From Lineus longissimus (taxonomy: Eukaryota > Nemertea > Pilidiophora > Heteronemertea > Lineidae), in NCBI RefSeq assembly GCF_910592395.1, contig NC_088312.1, forward strand, positions 12,898,001-12,962,000: a DNA stretch of 64,000 bases, in the 5' to 3' direction. How positions within the stretch are numbered: the first letter of the stretch is position 1; each line of letters starts with the position of its first letter. Below, in pieces: positions 42,357-53,164 of the stretch. The notes beneath the pieces were generated by a model that had not been told where the DNA came from, ran no database searches, and saw only the letters and a program-made list of their open reading frames with translations. A program made the translations under genes and the position numbers.

Positions 42357-42982
42357 GATGATGGGATGCTTTCCTCAAAGGACAATGATGGTGCATGTGC
42401 GAGACGCCCGCCTACGCGTAATACTCCTTTGAACAGCATTGGTCTAAGAGATGCAGTCTTGCTTGAACGGTTGACTTCCTTTCCCTTCTCAAGATCAGCA
42501 AGCTCCTCAGCAAAGTGTTTTGCCTGGACTATCTTGGCGATCCTTTCTGCGGCTTCATCCAACTCCTCAAGGGTAAGTTTACCAACCTTCATCGGCTGAT
42601 TGGTAGTTTTAGCTGCAACCCACTGGTAGAAACGGACTAACCATGCTACGTTTCCTTGCAGCTTAGGCCAAACACTGCGATAAGCGATGACTTTCTCTAT
42701 ACCATGCAGCGAATTAATGGTTGTCTTTTCAGGCTGCACTTCAACAGCATGCACATCCATCTTCTTTGGTTGCACCAAGTCAGTTCGCACCTTGCTCTTC
42801 TTGGGTCCTACCAATGAACCATGCCCAGCTCCGATTCGTTCTCCTCGCACTTCTAGATCAGCATCTGCTAACTCACCTTCTATCTGGCCAATCTTTCTCG
42901 GGCTCCCACAAGAAACTGGGGCCCTCCCACTAACGCTGCTGCTTTGCCAGCTTATCTGGGCTAAGTCCTCGCGATGCTTCAT
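42242..42982 (-). CDS. BEL pol linker between RNase H and integrase
   Basis: 246-codon frame continuing after RNase H, with KLTLEELDEAAERIAKIVQ and GVLRVGGRLAHAPSLSFEES, the usual BEL sequence preceding the integrase zinc finger. Its C-terminal end overlaps the integrase ORF in another frame. Confidence 0.85.
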   Translation of the reverse strand: MKHREDLAQISWQSSSVSGRAPVSCGSPRKIGQIEGELADADLEVRGERIGAGHGSLVGPKKSKVRTDLVQPKKMDVHAVEVQPEKTTINSLHGIEKVIAYRSVWPKLQGNVAWLVRFYQWVAAKTTNQPMKVGKLTLEELDEAAERIAKIVQAKHFAEELADLEKGKEVNRSSKTASLRPMLFKGVLRVGGRLAHAPSLSFEESIPSSCRKGVTSRRSLYGTVTRRWRMLDANKHWPRLGSCFGL

Positions 42983-43886
42983 CCGCTGGGTTCATCACAC
43001 CAGGGCAGTGCCGCCATTGCCCTGGGTCTGTGGCCTCACGTATTTCCGTAACCCGATTGGCGACATACGTGTGGAAACGTTTGGTGTCATTCTTGATGTA
43101 TTGAAGTGCAGTCTGTGAATCACTCCAAAAGAAAACTCTGCTGACATGGCAGTCTATCTCATCTTTGACTGTCAGGTACATCTTCACGGATGGTGTAGCT
43201 GCTTTCAGTTCTAAACGTGGGATCGTGTTTGGCTTGATTGGGGCACATCGGGATCGAGCACACAGGAACGCACATCGAACACTGCCATCTGTAAACTGGA
43301 ACCTGAGGTAAGCACACACACCATAACCATCTTCAGACGCATCTGCAAAGTTGTGAAGGGTGATCTCCTTGACTTCATCTTCAACACCAGCCGTGTAGCA
43401 TCTAAGAACCTCGATCCCCGACAATGCACCTAACTCGGCCTTCCACTGCTCCCAACTTGTCAGCACCTCTTCGGGTAGTGGGTCATCCCAGCCAATCTGC
43501 ATTTTCCATAAGACCTGCATGATCCTTTTGGCCTCCAGGACCACAGGGCAGACAAATCCAATAGGATCGTAGAGCGAACTTATCGTGGAAAGGATTCCTC
43601 GTTTTGTTGCTGGTCTTTCAGGTTTCAGTACTCGAAATCTAAAGACGTCCTTCTCAATGTCCCAAAGGACGCCCAGCGCTCTTTCAACTGGTAAATCATC
43701 AAGATCGAGATCTAGAGTGGGATGCTTCCTCTCTGTTTCTGAGACAGCTGCCAATACCTCTCTCTTGTTGCTCAACCAACCAGTTATTCTAAATCCTCCT
43801 CGGCTCGTTAGCTGTGTCACTGCTGTTATCATGCTGATGGCCTTTTGGACTGAATCCAGAGACTCTAGCAAATCATCTACGTACAT
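42930..43886 (-). CDS. BEL reverse transcriptase (C-terminal part) and RNase H
   Basis: 318 codons starting at the RT active-site YVDD. The thumb region follows (RGILSTISSLYDPIGFVCPV), then RNase H (HNFADASEDGYG, IPRLELKAA, FFWSDSQTALQ). The YVDD lies at the very start because a frameshift separates it from the upstream RT part. Confidence 0.95.
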   Translation of the reverse strand: MYVDDLLESLDSVQKAISMITAVTQLTSRGGFRITGWLSNKREVLAAVSETERKHPTLDLDLDDLPVERALGVLWDIEKDVFRFRVLKPERPATKRGILSTISSLYDPIGFVCPVVLEAKRIMQVLWKMQIGWDDPLPEEVLTSWEQWKAELGALSGIEVLRCYTAGVEDEVKEITLHNFADASEDGYGVCAYLRFQFTDGSVRCAFLCARSRCAPIKPNTIPRLELKAATPSVKMYLTVKDEIDCHVSRVFFWSDSQTALQYIKNDTKRFHTYVANRVTEIREATDPGQWRHCPGVMNPADEASRGLSPDKLAKQQR

Positions 43887-43935
43887 ATTGGACTTTACCG
43901 CTTGTACCGCTGCTGGACTAAAATCCTCTTCGTTG

Positions 43936-44652
43936 TCATCTGCCGTACGTTGGAGAGCATAGAGACAAGAACTTGGTTAATCCCTGGCACCGAAAATGTG
44001 CCGAACCATCATGTGCTGGACTGGCTCCTTTGTCAGGTCTCCTCCTTCCCACCAAAGATATCTTTAGTGCATCAGCATCTCCTTCTGGTACCGCCACCTG
44101 AAGAAACATCCCTTCGATATCTCCAACAATCGCCACCTTTCCACTTCGAAATCTGAGCAGCACTCCTAACAGATTATTGGCTAAGTCAGGGCCTTGTGCT
44201 AGTTGACCATTCAACGATACTCCACTGTAGACGGCTGCTGCATCAAATACGACTCGTACCTTTGATGGCTTCTGTGGATGTGTTACTGCGTGGTGGGGTA
44301 GAAACCAGGTTTTATTCTCATGACTTTTCCCAGCTTCTTCTTCTGTTAGGCGTCGGGCATATCCTTTATCGACAAGTTTCTCCATAAACGCAGTGTACTT
44401 CTTGTGGAACTCGGCATCCTTCAAAAGTTTCTTCTTCAATGACTGCACTCTCGATTCCGCCATAGCCTTGTTGTTCGGCATCCAAACGTTTTCTTTCTTC
44501 CAAAGCATAGGTACCACATATCTTCCTTCAACCAAACGTGTCTCCTTATCCATCTTTTCTAAACATCGCTTGTCCTCAACTGACATGCCTTTCTTGACTC
44601 CCAAGTTCGCAGATTCTTCAATGGACAGGAACTGTGCCATCTGACTATCCAA
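43936..44652 (-). CDS. BEL reverse transcriptase (N-terminal part)
   Basis: 238 codons including the BEL leader (FLSIEESANLGV), RT motif VRVVFDAAAVYSGVSLNG and the first catalytic Asp in VAIVGDIEGMFLQV. The last ~40 codons are out of frame relative to the family, placing a frameshift near 44,060. Confidence 0.95.
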   Translation of the reverse strand: MDSQMAQFLSIEESANLGVKKGMSVEDKRCLEKMDKETRLVEGRYVVPMLWKKENVWMPNNKAMAESRVQSLKKKLLKDAEFHKKYTAFMEKLVDKGYARRLTEEEAGKSHENKTWFLPHHAVTHPQKPSKVRVVFDAAAVYSGVSLNGQLAQGPDLANNLLGVLLRFRSGKVAIVGDIEGMFLQVAVPEGDADALKISLVGRRRPDKGASPAHDGSAHFRCQGLTKFLSLCSPTYGR

Positions 44653-44667
44653 ATTAGTATCACCATA

Positions 44668-45483
44668 TCACAGAAAGTTGACATTGGTTTCCCGTGTCTT
44701 TGTGTCGGTGACGTTATCGAGCGGCCCCATGATAGACCAACCCAAGATTGTCCGTACCCCATATGGTTGTCCTGGCCTTCCCATTCGGATTTCCTCGTGA
44801 ATCTGGACCTCTGGGACGTTGGCGCCAATCAGAACGGTTACTTCATCCAGCTGAACTTCTGGCACAGTTATGTCAGCAAGGTGAGGCCAGGTTTTCAAGT
44901 CCTTGGGCCTAGCAGCTGAGATGTTGAGGTTCTCGACCACTTTGATGTCTCTGATTTGAATCTGGCGTCTTTCTCCAACTACTGGTTCGACACTGATGCT
45001 TGTCTTTGCTACTTTAACTGTGGACTCTCCTGCCATGGTGCAGATGGCCAACGCTTCCCAGCCATTGACCGGAATGTTCAACTGTTCAACCAACTTCTTC
45101 GCCACAAACGATTCTTCACTGCCAGTGTCGAGTAGCGCGTAAGTGTCAACAAAATTCTTTCCATTCCGAACCTTGACAGGCAGCGCCTGCAAAGCAACAC
45201 CAGTCCGCTGGACAATTTTCACACCACTTGACAGAGAAGTGGTACCAGTGTATGCCGACTGCTTTTCACTGGTAGCCTTTGTCTTCGCCTGGCTGTGACT
45301 CTTAGAACTAGTTTCCTCCTTGGTTCTTGTCCCCTCCTTGTCTCTGTGGAGAAGCTGATGGTGTTTACCTCCACACTTGCATCCCGATGCTGAGTTACAT
45401 TCCGTCGTAAAGTGCCCTCCTTTGAGGCAATTAAAACAGCGGCCTTTGCTTCTTACGATAGTCATCCTTTGTCTAGAAGACAT
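44668..45483 (-). CDS. BEL zinc knuckle and aspartic protease
   Basis: 271 codons. CFNCLKGGHFTTEC is a CX2CX4HX4C knuckle, followed by a Cys/His cluster (CKCGGKHHQLLH). The protease has ALLDTGSEESFVAKKL (catalytic DTG). In the same frame upstream of the listed start, a further CPVC..HH..C motif lies at about 45,550-45,510. Confidence 0.9.
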   Translation of the reverse strand: MSSRQRMTIVRSKGRCFNCLKGGHFTTECNSASGCKCGGKHHQLLHRDKEGTRTKEETSSKSHSQAKTKATSEKQSAYTGTTSLSSGVKIVQRTGVALQALPVKVRNGKNFVDTYALLDTGSEESFVAKKLVEQLNIPVNGWEALAICTMAGESTVKVAKTSISVEPVVGERRQIQIRDIKVVENLNISAARPKDLKTWPHLADITVPEVQLDEVTVLIGANVPEVQIHEEIRMGRPGQPYGVRTILGWSIMGPLDNVTDTKTRETNVNFL

Positions 45484-47312
45484 TGACTTAAACTCACTGC
45501 AGTCGAAAAGATGATGGGATTCCGTGGTGCAAACTGGACACTTTTCCTCCCCGACTTCGGTGAATCAATAACTTGCGTGGACAGAGTTGTTGTAGAGGCA
45601 TTACTTGACTTGTAACGCCCCCAACCGCTTGACGAAGATGCCTTGGCTCCTTGGGTTTTGACATCCTTGTTGCCTTGGTTCTTCATTTCTTGGCTGGTCT
45701 TCTGGGCCTCTCCAATGTTTCCGAAAATGGGATCATTCGCAGCTTCTGCAGCATTCTCGATAAACTTTATGATGTCTGCTAGTTTGGGTTCACGTCCTGT
45801 GGTTCGGATATACTGTGCTTTATCTCCCCACTTGACTTGCAATCGAAAGGGTAGCTTACTAACCATCTTGCCAAGGTTAGTCATGTTCATTTCATTCAGG
45901 GCGTCCAACGAATGTAAAGTCTCATACAGCGTCCTGGCCTTGTCAGAAAATTCAACCAAACCTTGCTTGTTACCAGTCCCGATGGTTGATGCTTCAGTGA
46001 GACCCTCAACACATGCCTTGGCAATAACATGTGACTGACCAAAACGTTGCTTCAAAACCGTCAATGCCTTGGCAAGACCTCCAGGGACACCCTCATAACC
46101 TGCAACAGCCTTTTTGGCCTTGCCATCCAGGAACTGTAGGAGTCTAGACATCTTCTGTGCTTCAGAAAGCGGCTGCCTCTCCACCATCTCCGTGAATCGG
46201 GAAACAAAGCGGTAATACTCGCAGGGGTCCCCTGAGAACTTTATCACATCCAATGGTGGCAAAGTAGACTTCAGTGCAATCTTGTCCATACTACTGGCAA
46301 GTTTGGTAAAAGCATCATCCACTTGACCGACACCATTACCCGGTGTACAGGGAGAAGCTACAGGTGATCGGAAGTGTTCAGCTGTAGTTGGGCGATTTCC
46401 GGGATCAGGTCTGCCTAGTTCTTGTCCTGGTTGTGACAATACTGGTCCAGGTTGTGACCATCTCCATCCTGGTTGTGACGGTCCTGGTCCTGGTTGTGAC
46501 CATCCCCATCCTAGTTGTGACCATCCTGGTTGTGACGGTCCTGGGTTAGACATACCACCTTCGGTAGGCCTACCATGTGTCTCTTTACCCATGGGTGTCA
46601 TACCCGTCGGGGACGTAGTCTCTTCATGCTGCACAGCGTGTACCAGCTCTGTCCCAACGACAGGGCGCATGTCCTTCACACCATTTTTAGACAACATGCT
46701 CACAGGTTGCATCAGCGTGCGCAACCTCTCTTCCAAGCTAATCTTGGTCTGGACATCTTCATCTGGGGAACCATTTTTACCCTGCACCCCCTTTGAGGTA
46801 TCCGACCTCAAAGCATCCGCAGATGGGCTGGTTTCCTCCCGCCTTGGGTTTTCTTCTTCGTCACACTGCATATCAGCATGGCCCAGTGGGCGTTTCCCAC
46901 TATCTTCTAACCAATTATCAACTTGGTCATGCTTTGACTTAGTTTCATCAAACTCAGGAAGCAACCCCTCGTGGGCAATCCCTGTTTCTTCGAAAAACCG
47001 CGTCTTCGTAAGAGTCAGCTCAGCGTCATTCTCAGCCTCAGCAATTGCACTCTCCAACTGGTGCTGCAGCTTAAACTGTTCCAACTTAAACAGCCTCTCT
47101 GCAGCCTTTACCTTCTGTTCAAGTCTACACTTAGCCAACCTACGTTCCAATTCGGCTATCTCACGTCGACTTTCCGAATTCCCTGACCTACCAGACCGCA
47201 AACTGACGTCATCTCTACCAGGACCATGTCCTGAGACGTTTGCACCGCAATCACCAGCAAGATCCAACAAACCAGCTGCAGCCTGTAATCGCTTCGTCGA
47301 TTCTTTAGCCAT
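45462..47312 (-). CDS. BEL gag
   Basis: 616 codons, start ATG 66 bp after the 5' LTR. It has a charged coiled-coil-like N-terminal region, a Pro/Gly/Gln/Trp-rich linker with repeated GPSQPGW-type units (about 46,400-46,560), then a conserved capsid-like region (LPPLDVIKFSGDPCEYYRFV, ARTLYETLHSL). The last ~30 codons leave the family frame, so a frameshift near 45,555 separates gag from the zinc knuckles. Whether this is programmed or a mutation cannot be told from one copy. Confidence 0.9.
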   Translation of the reverse strand: MAKESTKRLQAAAGLLDLAGDCGANVSGHGPGRDDVSLRSGRSGNSESRREIAELERRLAKCRLEQKVKAAERLFKLEQFKLQHQLESAIAEAENDAELTLTKTRFFEETGIAHEGLLPEFDETKSKHDQVDNWLEDSGKRPLGHADMQCDEEENPRREETSPSADALRSDTSKGVQGKNGSPDEDVQTKISLEERLRTLMQPVSMLSKNGVKDMRPVVGTELVHAVQHEETTSPTGMTPMGKETHGRPTEGGMSNPGPSQPGWSQLGWGWSQPGPGPSQPGWRWSQPGPVLSQPGQELGRPDPGNRPTTAEHFRSPVASPCTPGNGVGQVDDAFTKLASSMDKIALKSTLPPLDVIKFSGDPCEYYRFVSRFTEMVERQPLSEAQKMSRLLQFLDGKAKKAVAGYEGVPGGLAKALTVLKQRFGQSHVIAKACVEGLTEASTIGTGNKQGLVEFSDKARTLYETLHSLDALNEMNMTNLGKMVSKLPFRLQVKWGDKAQYIRTTGREPKLADIIKFIENAAEAANDPIFGNIGEAQKTSQEMKNQGNKDVKTQGAKASSSSGWGRYKSSNASTTTLSTQVIDSPKSGRKSVQFAPRNPIIFSTAVSLSQCLLDKG

Positions 47313-47378
47313 TGAGCCACCTGTTACTGACCAACCGTACTTGAACAGCCTAATTTACAACAACGTAAATTTTAACGA

Positions 47379-47816
47379 TGACGATCCTTATCGTCAGAAG
47401 TTCATCCTGGGTGGGCTAGAAATTATACGTTTTTCGACAACTCGACTTTATTAACAAACATTTAACATTTGAAACACTGGTACAAAGATTACACACGTTG
47501 ATTACGGAACTTGAAATGGTACGGATCGGAGACGGAGCCTTGACCTTACGTCTTTTCACAGCACTTCGCGTCCTCTTCACTTCACAGTTGCATTTACGTG
47601 TTGTACACAAGTCGTTTTTGCCAGTTTCAGTGTTCATAAGCACAGCGAGTCTGCGAGCTGTTAAAATTTACGTAGATTCCTCTAGCCCTTGATATCAACC
47701 AATTTCTACGGAAAACACGAAGTTTTCTTCTTAAAATCGAGCGTTGTTACTGTCGCTTACCTAATTCCGTCTCCGCCGTAATACTAGTCTTGTCTTCGCG
47801 GCAACTGGCCACGACA
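47379..47816 (-). repeat. BEL 5' LTR (438 bp)
   Basis: Starts TGTCGTGGCC on the element strand, ends GATCGTCA. The segment 47,313-47,378 between LTR and gag should hold the primer-binding site, but I could not match it to a tRNA. Confidence 0.95.
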
Positions 47817-47828
47817 AACGGTTGGATT

Positions 47829-48087
47829 TAGACCCCATAAATGTATTACCAACAGATAGAAACATGGTTCCGCTGAGTGAGATAAGCATGTTTTTATTTG
47901 TTCTTAAGTGGCAGTGTGGTTGGAAATGACTTTTTTATGTATTTTGCCTTGATTTGCCTTGATTTCCATAGAAACCAATTTAAAATGTCATTTCCTATAA
48001 CATATCAAAAGGAGGCTTCTTAAAACATGCTTATCTCACTCAAACACACCATGTTTCTATCTGTTGGTAATACATTTATAGGGTCTA
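47829..48087. mobile_element. 259-bp foldback MITE flanked by TA
   Basis: Ends TAGACCCCATAAATG.. and ..CATTTATAGGGTCTA form inverted repeats of about 40 bp, extended by a second complementary block (GAGTGAGATAAGCATG). TA at both borders fits Tc1/mariner-type targets. It sits inside the inverted-pair sequence that the BEL element also hit. Confidence 0.8.
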
Positions 48088-48091
48088 ATTT

Positions 48092-48200
48092 ACGTGTACA
48101 TTGAAGCTTGTGCTCCTGTACAGAGCTCCCATTCGTGGTCCAATGCGAAGCCATTAACAAAAATTCTAACCCCTCTATCTCCTACACCATAAACGGCTTA
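48092..48200 (-). pseudogene. second arm of the tail-to-tail inverted gene fragment
   Basis: About 35 codons homologous to the C-terminus of the ORF at 39,941-40,258, ending at the same TAA. Homology stops at CTACACC (48,193). Confidence 0.5.
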
Positions 48201-48534
48201 TTATAAAACGCGAGATGCGGAATGCGAAGTCGGGAGATGCCAACCTCGGTGGAGTACCATGCGCCACAGGATGTATTGCAAATATGGAACCTGAAAAGGC
48301 GAAAGTTCATGAGACCGAGGCTGTAGTAGGGAGCTATCCTTGTTTTGATTGGCCAATTGAAATAGACTCCGCTGTGCGATGTGTGAAATTTAACCTAATT
48401 TATAGCCTAGTTTCGGTGGTCAAACTATCCCGCGCTATTTTTAGGGGTGACCAGACGTTCACCAGGTGCATGCCCTGTGTTATCGGTCAATCATGTGTAT
48501 GGTGACTTGTGCCACCAGGCGTAACGTGAAAATA
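48201..48534. other. no supported feature
   Basis: Frames of up to 96 codons exist (48,215-48,505) but have no recognisable motif. The DNA becomes GC-richer than its surroundings. Confidence 0.3.
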
Positions 48535-48543
48535 GTATTGATA

Positions 48544-49527
48544 GGGTAGTTGTAAAACAAGAAACACAGAAACGAAACAGAAACACAGAAACACAGAAAC
48601 GAAACGCAGAAACCAGTCTTGTGGCGAATTCTGGTCTGCAAACTCCATCTTGTTGCCATGGTTGTGGCCGCGAACGCGGGTGTAACTAAAACTGGTATTC
48701 AGTCGGAATGGAAGGAGGAATGCTCATTTCCCAATACCCCTTTTAGCCTCATCAACGTGTGCGCAGATTGGCAGCATCCGGCCTGATCGTGCCAATACAC
48801 TACATGTATGTACTACACGGCGTAAATAGAAAATAGTCCTTCGAATAGCGAGTCCTGTTCTTTTGTACATTCCATGGCCTGTGCACGACACTAGGCTGAA
48901 CTTCCCTACTGCAACCTCATTAACATAAACAGATATTTAAAGGGACTATTTAAAGGCAGCAGCTGGGCAGGCAAGATTGAGTTACTCCAAGTCCAAGTCT
49001 AGTGCCCCCCCCCCCCCCACTTTACTCTATTCTAGTCACCAAAATTGGTCTCTCACGTCTCACATAACGTCGAAATGATTCACCCATGTACTGGTACCGT
49101 ACCTTGCATTTAGTGCTGCATCAGACGGGATTTGTAGGATGATCCTGGTACTTCATGTAAATTGAACACTACAAGGCAAGATGTTGCACTGCACCTTCAT
49201 TTAAAATAACATGCTGTAGGAATCGAATCGAACCTACCAAAGTACTACACCACCACCTCAAAAGACTTCACCCATATCGTGCCCCCCCCCCCCCCCAAGT
49301 TGCTCCATGTATCCCCTCAACAACTCTATTGCATTCCGGCTGGCCGCAACCCACCAACCTCAGATTTTACTTTTAAACGACAATAACAACGGATTGGGCA
49401 AGGAAAGTATCGGCGTGCCGCTTGATTCCAACTTTTATGAAAACCCGTTTGATTTTCGTTTCTGCGTTTCGTTTCTGCGTTTCTGTGTTTCTGTTTCGTT
49501 TCTGTGTTTCTTGTTTTACAACTACCC
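48544..49527. mobile_element. 984-bp deleted copy of the Mutator-like element
   Basis: Same ends and subterminal CAGAAAC repeats as 27,521-29,651, flanked by GTATTGATA (48,535-48,543 and 49,528-49,536). Compared with the longer copy it lacks about 1.16 kb (27,744-28,907), replaced by a short filler with GGCAGCATCCGGCC. Sequence outside the deletion is almost identical, including C-runs of different length. Confidence 0.9.
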
Positions 49528-49536
49528 GTATTGATA

Positions 49537-51290
49537 CATGCAGCATCCTGAACCTCGTGGTATTATACTCACATTATGTCTTGATAAGTTGTAACAACCT
49601 TCGTGGTCAAGATGAACATGCAGTTGCATGTAACCTTTGTATTGTCTGAATGGAGAAGTTGACAGCAGCATCAGAAATGGTGATGGTCATAGTCCAGGAA
49701 GTAGAAAATCTTGTGGAAGAAAATAATGATTGCTCATCTCGCGGTTTATTATAATAATAACAATAATAATAATAGTTTAAACCTCCTAAAAAGAGAACAT
49801 CAAAATGAAAATACAATGGTTATAAAATGTACAGACGGTAAAATGACAGAGATTAAAAGGCCCGAACCAAGAGCTTAACCAACCGGCGCTCATCAGAATA
49901 GCACTGATTCCGCGACGTTACTATTTATAGCTCACAAGGTCATTTGAATAAGATATAGATGACGTTTTAGTCACGTGACAGTCGGACATCGACACTTATT
50001 TCTACGCATTTGAGCTTATTTCAAAGTCAATTATCTTTGACCCTGCATTGTTTTTAGCATGAATGATACCATAGAGTCAGAGAGAGAAATATTCAGAACG
50101 ATTATGTAGTATTTCCAACACTCGGACATGTGCCAGATTGAATCTAACTGCCCTAGTAGAAAGCCTGAATCCATTACGAAACCGCATGTTTGTCCGACAT
50201 TGCCTGTAATTCAGCGATGGGGAAATAGAGGGCAGCAGCTGCAATGACGTCATCTTCGCGGAATCCATATAATAATACTGGAAGGGGGACGAATAAAGTC
50301 ACACTTAGAGGCGTTGGATTGCCTTGAAATTTTGCATGAATTGTGGTGACACCTTACCCTGATGCAACGTCTTGGTTTTGTTCAAAAATTTACTTCAGTG
50401 GAGCAGTAATGAGGGATTTTTAATCGGACACTGTCAATTCTCCTTACCACTTATTGCTGTTAAATTATGCAGGGGCTTAATCAATTATCTGCACTCCCTC
50501 TGGGGTGAATAACATTACCTTTTGAACAGCTGGCTGTGGGGGATGATTGGAACAGCCGGTATACCTGCTGACCTGCTGAACCCAGGTTAATGTTATTCTC
50601 AATCCACGATTTCGCGGGAAATGAAATTGTAAACAAACGCATGTGTGCAGTTCAAATGTAAACAAAAATGTATTTTTGGTACTTTGGTTGCTGGACTTGG
50701 GTTTTCCCGCAGTTAGGAGCTGGGGTCAAATTGATGGTCTATTGTTTATGGGTGCTGTTTTAGTCAGAGCTAGCCCTTGATTATGAAGGAATTTTCAAAT
50801 GAAGGTTACCATGGTCTGTTTATGTGCTCACCACAGCTTTCAATACTTGATGTATCTGAAGAGGCACGCTGAACCTGACATGGCCTTATCAAGGAGCTGC
50901 TCACGATGCTGAACTTCTAGCTTGCCTGTCGACGAAGTGCCTTGCCCGAGACATTTGGAAGCCGACATGTGAAGGCCTATCTGAGTTCTCCTTCTTCTCC
51001 GTATAAAAAGGGGCATATTGCTGACGAAGGAACGAGGCATATTGACATTGCCTCATTATCTCTGTCGGACCAATTGATACACTTTTTATGCACACATACA
51101 GCACGCCACAGCTAGGTCCGAGTTTGTGGACAAATGGTTGGTTTAATTTGCCTCTTCAATATTGCTCCTTTGATATTGCATTAGATTTTTATTGCAATTC
51201 AATCTATTCAAGATATAGCCCATTTGAACCTGCCTGCGCCACGGGTATAATGCTAGTGCTATTATAATAAGCCACCACAAATGTATCAAA
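49537..51290. other. intergenic, no supported gene
   Basis: Contains a TAA microsatellite (49,748-49,775) and, at about 50,590, a partial match to the end of the 289-bp MITE (ATGTTATTCTCAATCCACGA). Confidence 0.4.
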
Positions 51291-51296
51291 TAAGGT

Positions 51297-51495
51297 TATA
51301 GTTTCCATATGATAGATGGCGATACCTTAGATTGAGGATGCCGTTATAGTTTCCTAAGGATAGGGCGCGACATACCAGAATAAAGATGCTGTAGTTTCAT
51401 TGTGATAGATGGCGACATTTTAGATTGAGAATGCTGTTATAATTTCCTAATGATAGGTTGCGACAATAGACTGAGGATGTAGTTATAGTTTCAAG
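51297..51495 (+). repeat. minisatellite, about four 45-48-bp repeats
   Basis: Units begin GTTATAGTTTCC and contain GATAG..GCGAC and GATTGAGGATGC; copies are diverged. Confidence 0.75.
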
Positions 51496-53160
51496 TTGGT
51501 GCTGAACAGATGAAGAAGTCGGGAGTGGGCATCATTCCAGTGCATCTTTGTGTTGAGGGACCATCTCAAAGTTCCTGATTGATACCTCAAAAAGCCAAAG
51601 ATATTTAGGCTGTTCTCTCCCCCACCCCCCATTTTTTTTTAAATGAAGCATGTTTTCTAAAGTAGCTGTACACCTATCCCCCCTCCCCTTCCCCCCACCA
51701 ACGCTCACCCAGCCACCCACCCATCCCGTCTCGGTTAACTCTGAGATATTGACCATGAGCATTTTGACATTTTGATCAGGTTTATCGGGCGCCCCTTCTT
51801 CCATTGAATCCTTGGTCCGCCGGTTTTGTCACCAATAACTTTTGAGATTGTCATTTCTCAGATTCTATTGTGCTGCAGTTCTGTGAGGTCGGTGTACAGG
51901 CGAATATTATATCATCGTTAGACAGGATGACGGTGAGCGTCTGATTAGTTTGATTGATAGGTGTTGGTTGGTAAAATAAACTACATGCACATCATACGCA
52001 TTGGCCACTTGGTTTTGCTGTGAAACGACAGAGGTCGTTCAGGTTCCCAACTCGGTTGTATTGGATGTTGAAGTATTTTTAGAAGTCAGCGATTTTGGTG
52101 ATATAGCCGCCTTAATTCGTCTTTCGGGGACATATGTTTACACACGAGTCCCGTTTAAGAATAAAGTGTCCTATTCCCCTGAGAATTAGTACCGGTATTG
52201 TTGTTCAATGATTGTTGATGGGTCTTCGACTTGAGAAACTAATAATGCCTCAGATCCCGAATGTACGATTGGAACATACATCGTATTGCAATGTCACTCG
52301 GCAAAGGGTTTTCAGGCTTGACAATTGTGAAAATGTTGGGCAGATCCGTTTGATTTTACCTGAGGCGGGTCTCCCAGCCGTCAGTTAGGTTTTGGCCGAT
52401 AATTTGGGGTATTCAAGACCCAATGCATCCATGGTGATGAGGTCGAAGAGAAACAGCAGAAAATACAGCAGGGTAAGATGACAAAAAGGTTTCTTGACGG
52501 CACCAAGAGAACCGCGATTCTCCTCTTGACATAAAAGTATTCAGAAACGGGTCTTTATCCCCCCCCGCCCCTCCCCATTCAAATAGATCTGTGAAATGCA
52601 CAAAACTATAACTTCATGTTCCTTAGCAATAGGCCTTGCTGTGTCAGTGAACACATTGACCATTGTTGCAACGGAAAGACATCGCAAATTCTTATAAGAT
52701 GCCGTGTGTGGTTTGTTGTTTCCATTTGTCCCAAATTGGTATTTTGAGGACAAAGTCAAAACGATAATGCAGGGCATGGGATAAGTTCACGTCGTGTATA
52801 AGGGTCCCGGCCACACACTGGCGCACAGTGTTTACACCCCCAGTGTTGTATGGTACAGGCTAATGACGTTTAAATGAGTTAATGACATATTAAGAGCTAT
52901 TGGTGATAATGGATGCGACCTCCGAATTTGCATTCATTATTTGGTTGGAGTTTCCCTGTGCGGTGGATGTATAGTCGGTCTATGCAGTAAATGTACTGTA
53001 GGGTTGTGGTGCCATTCCATAACCAAGTTCGCAAACCAGAGCCTGCGGCTTACAACACGGCTGGATTGGGTGTAATGTCGATAAGCGTAAAGAAACATGG
53101 ATTCGAGCCCCACGCCATAGTATGAATGCCACTGACATGAAGTCAAAACACGGAAGACAG
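51496..53160. other. intergenic, no supported gene
   Basis: No conserved frame, RNA gene or TIR pair was recognised; a poly-C/poly-T tract lies at 51,620-51,700. Confidence 0.35.
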
Positions 53161-53164
53161 CGAT

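Larger units (their letters stand above)
40270..47816 (-). mobile_element. BEL/Pao LTR retrotransposon, full length with frameshifts
   Basis: LTRs lie at 40,270-40,730 (3') and 47,379-47,816 (5'), each bounded by TG..CA on the element strand. The 5-bp duplication AACGG is at 40,265-40,269 and 47,817-47,821. Between them, on the minus strand, are gag, zinc knuckles, aspartic protease, reverse transcriptase, RNase H, integrase and DUF5641, the BEL/Pao order. The coding chain is split by several frameshifts, so this copy is not autonomous as sequenced. No envelope-like ORF is present. LTRs are very similar apart from a few short indels, which indicates a fairly recent insertion. Confidence 0.95.

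Noticed and set aside
41224-47454. Long + strand frames of up to 287 codons across the retrotransposon
   Set aside because: They are antisense shadows of gag and pol and contain no motifs of their own.
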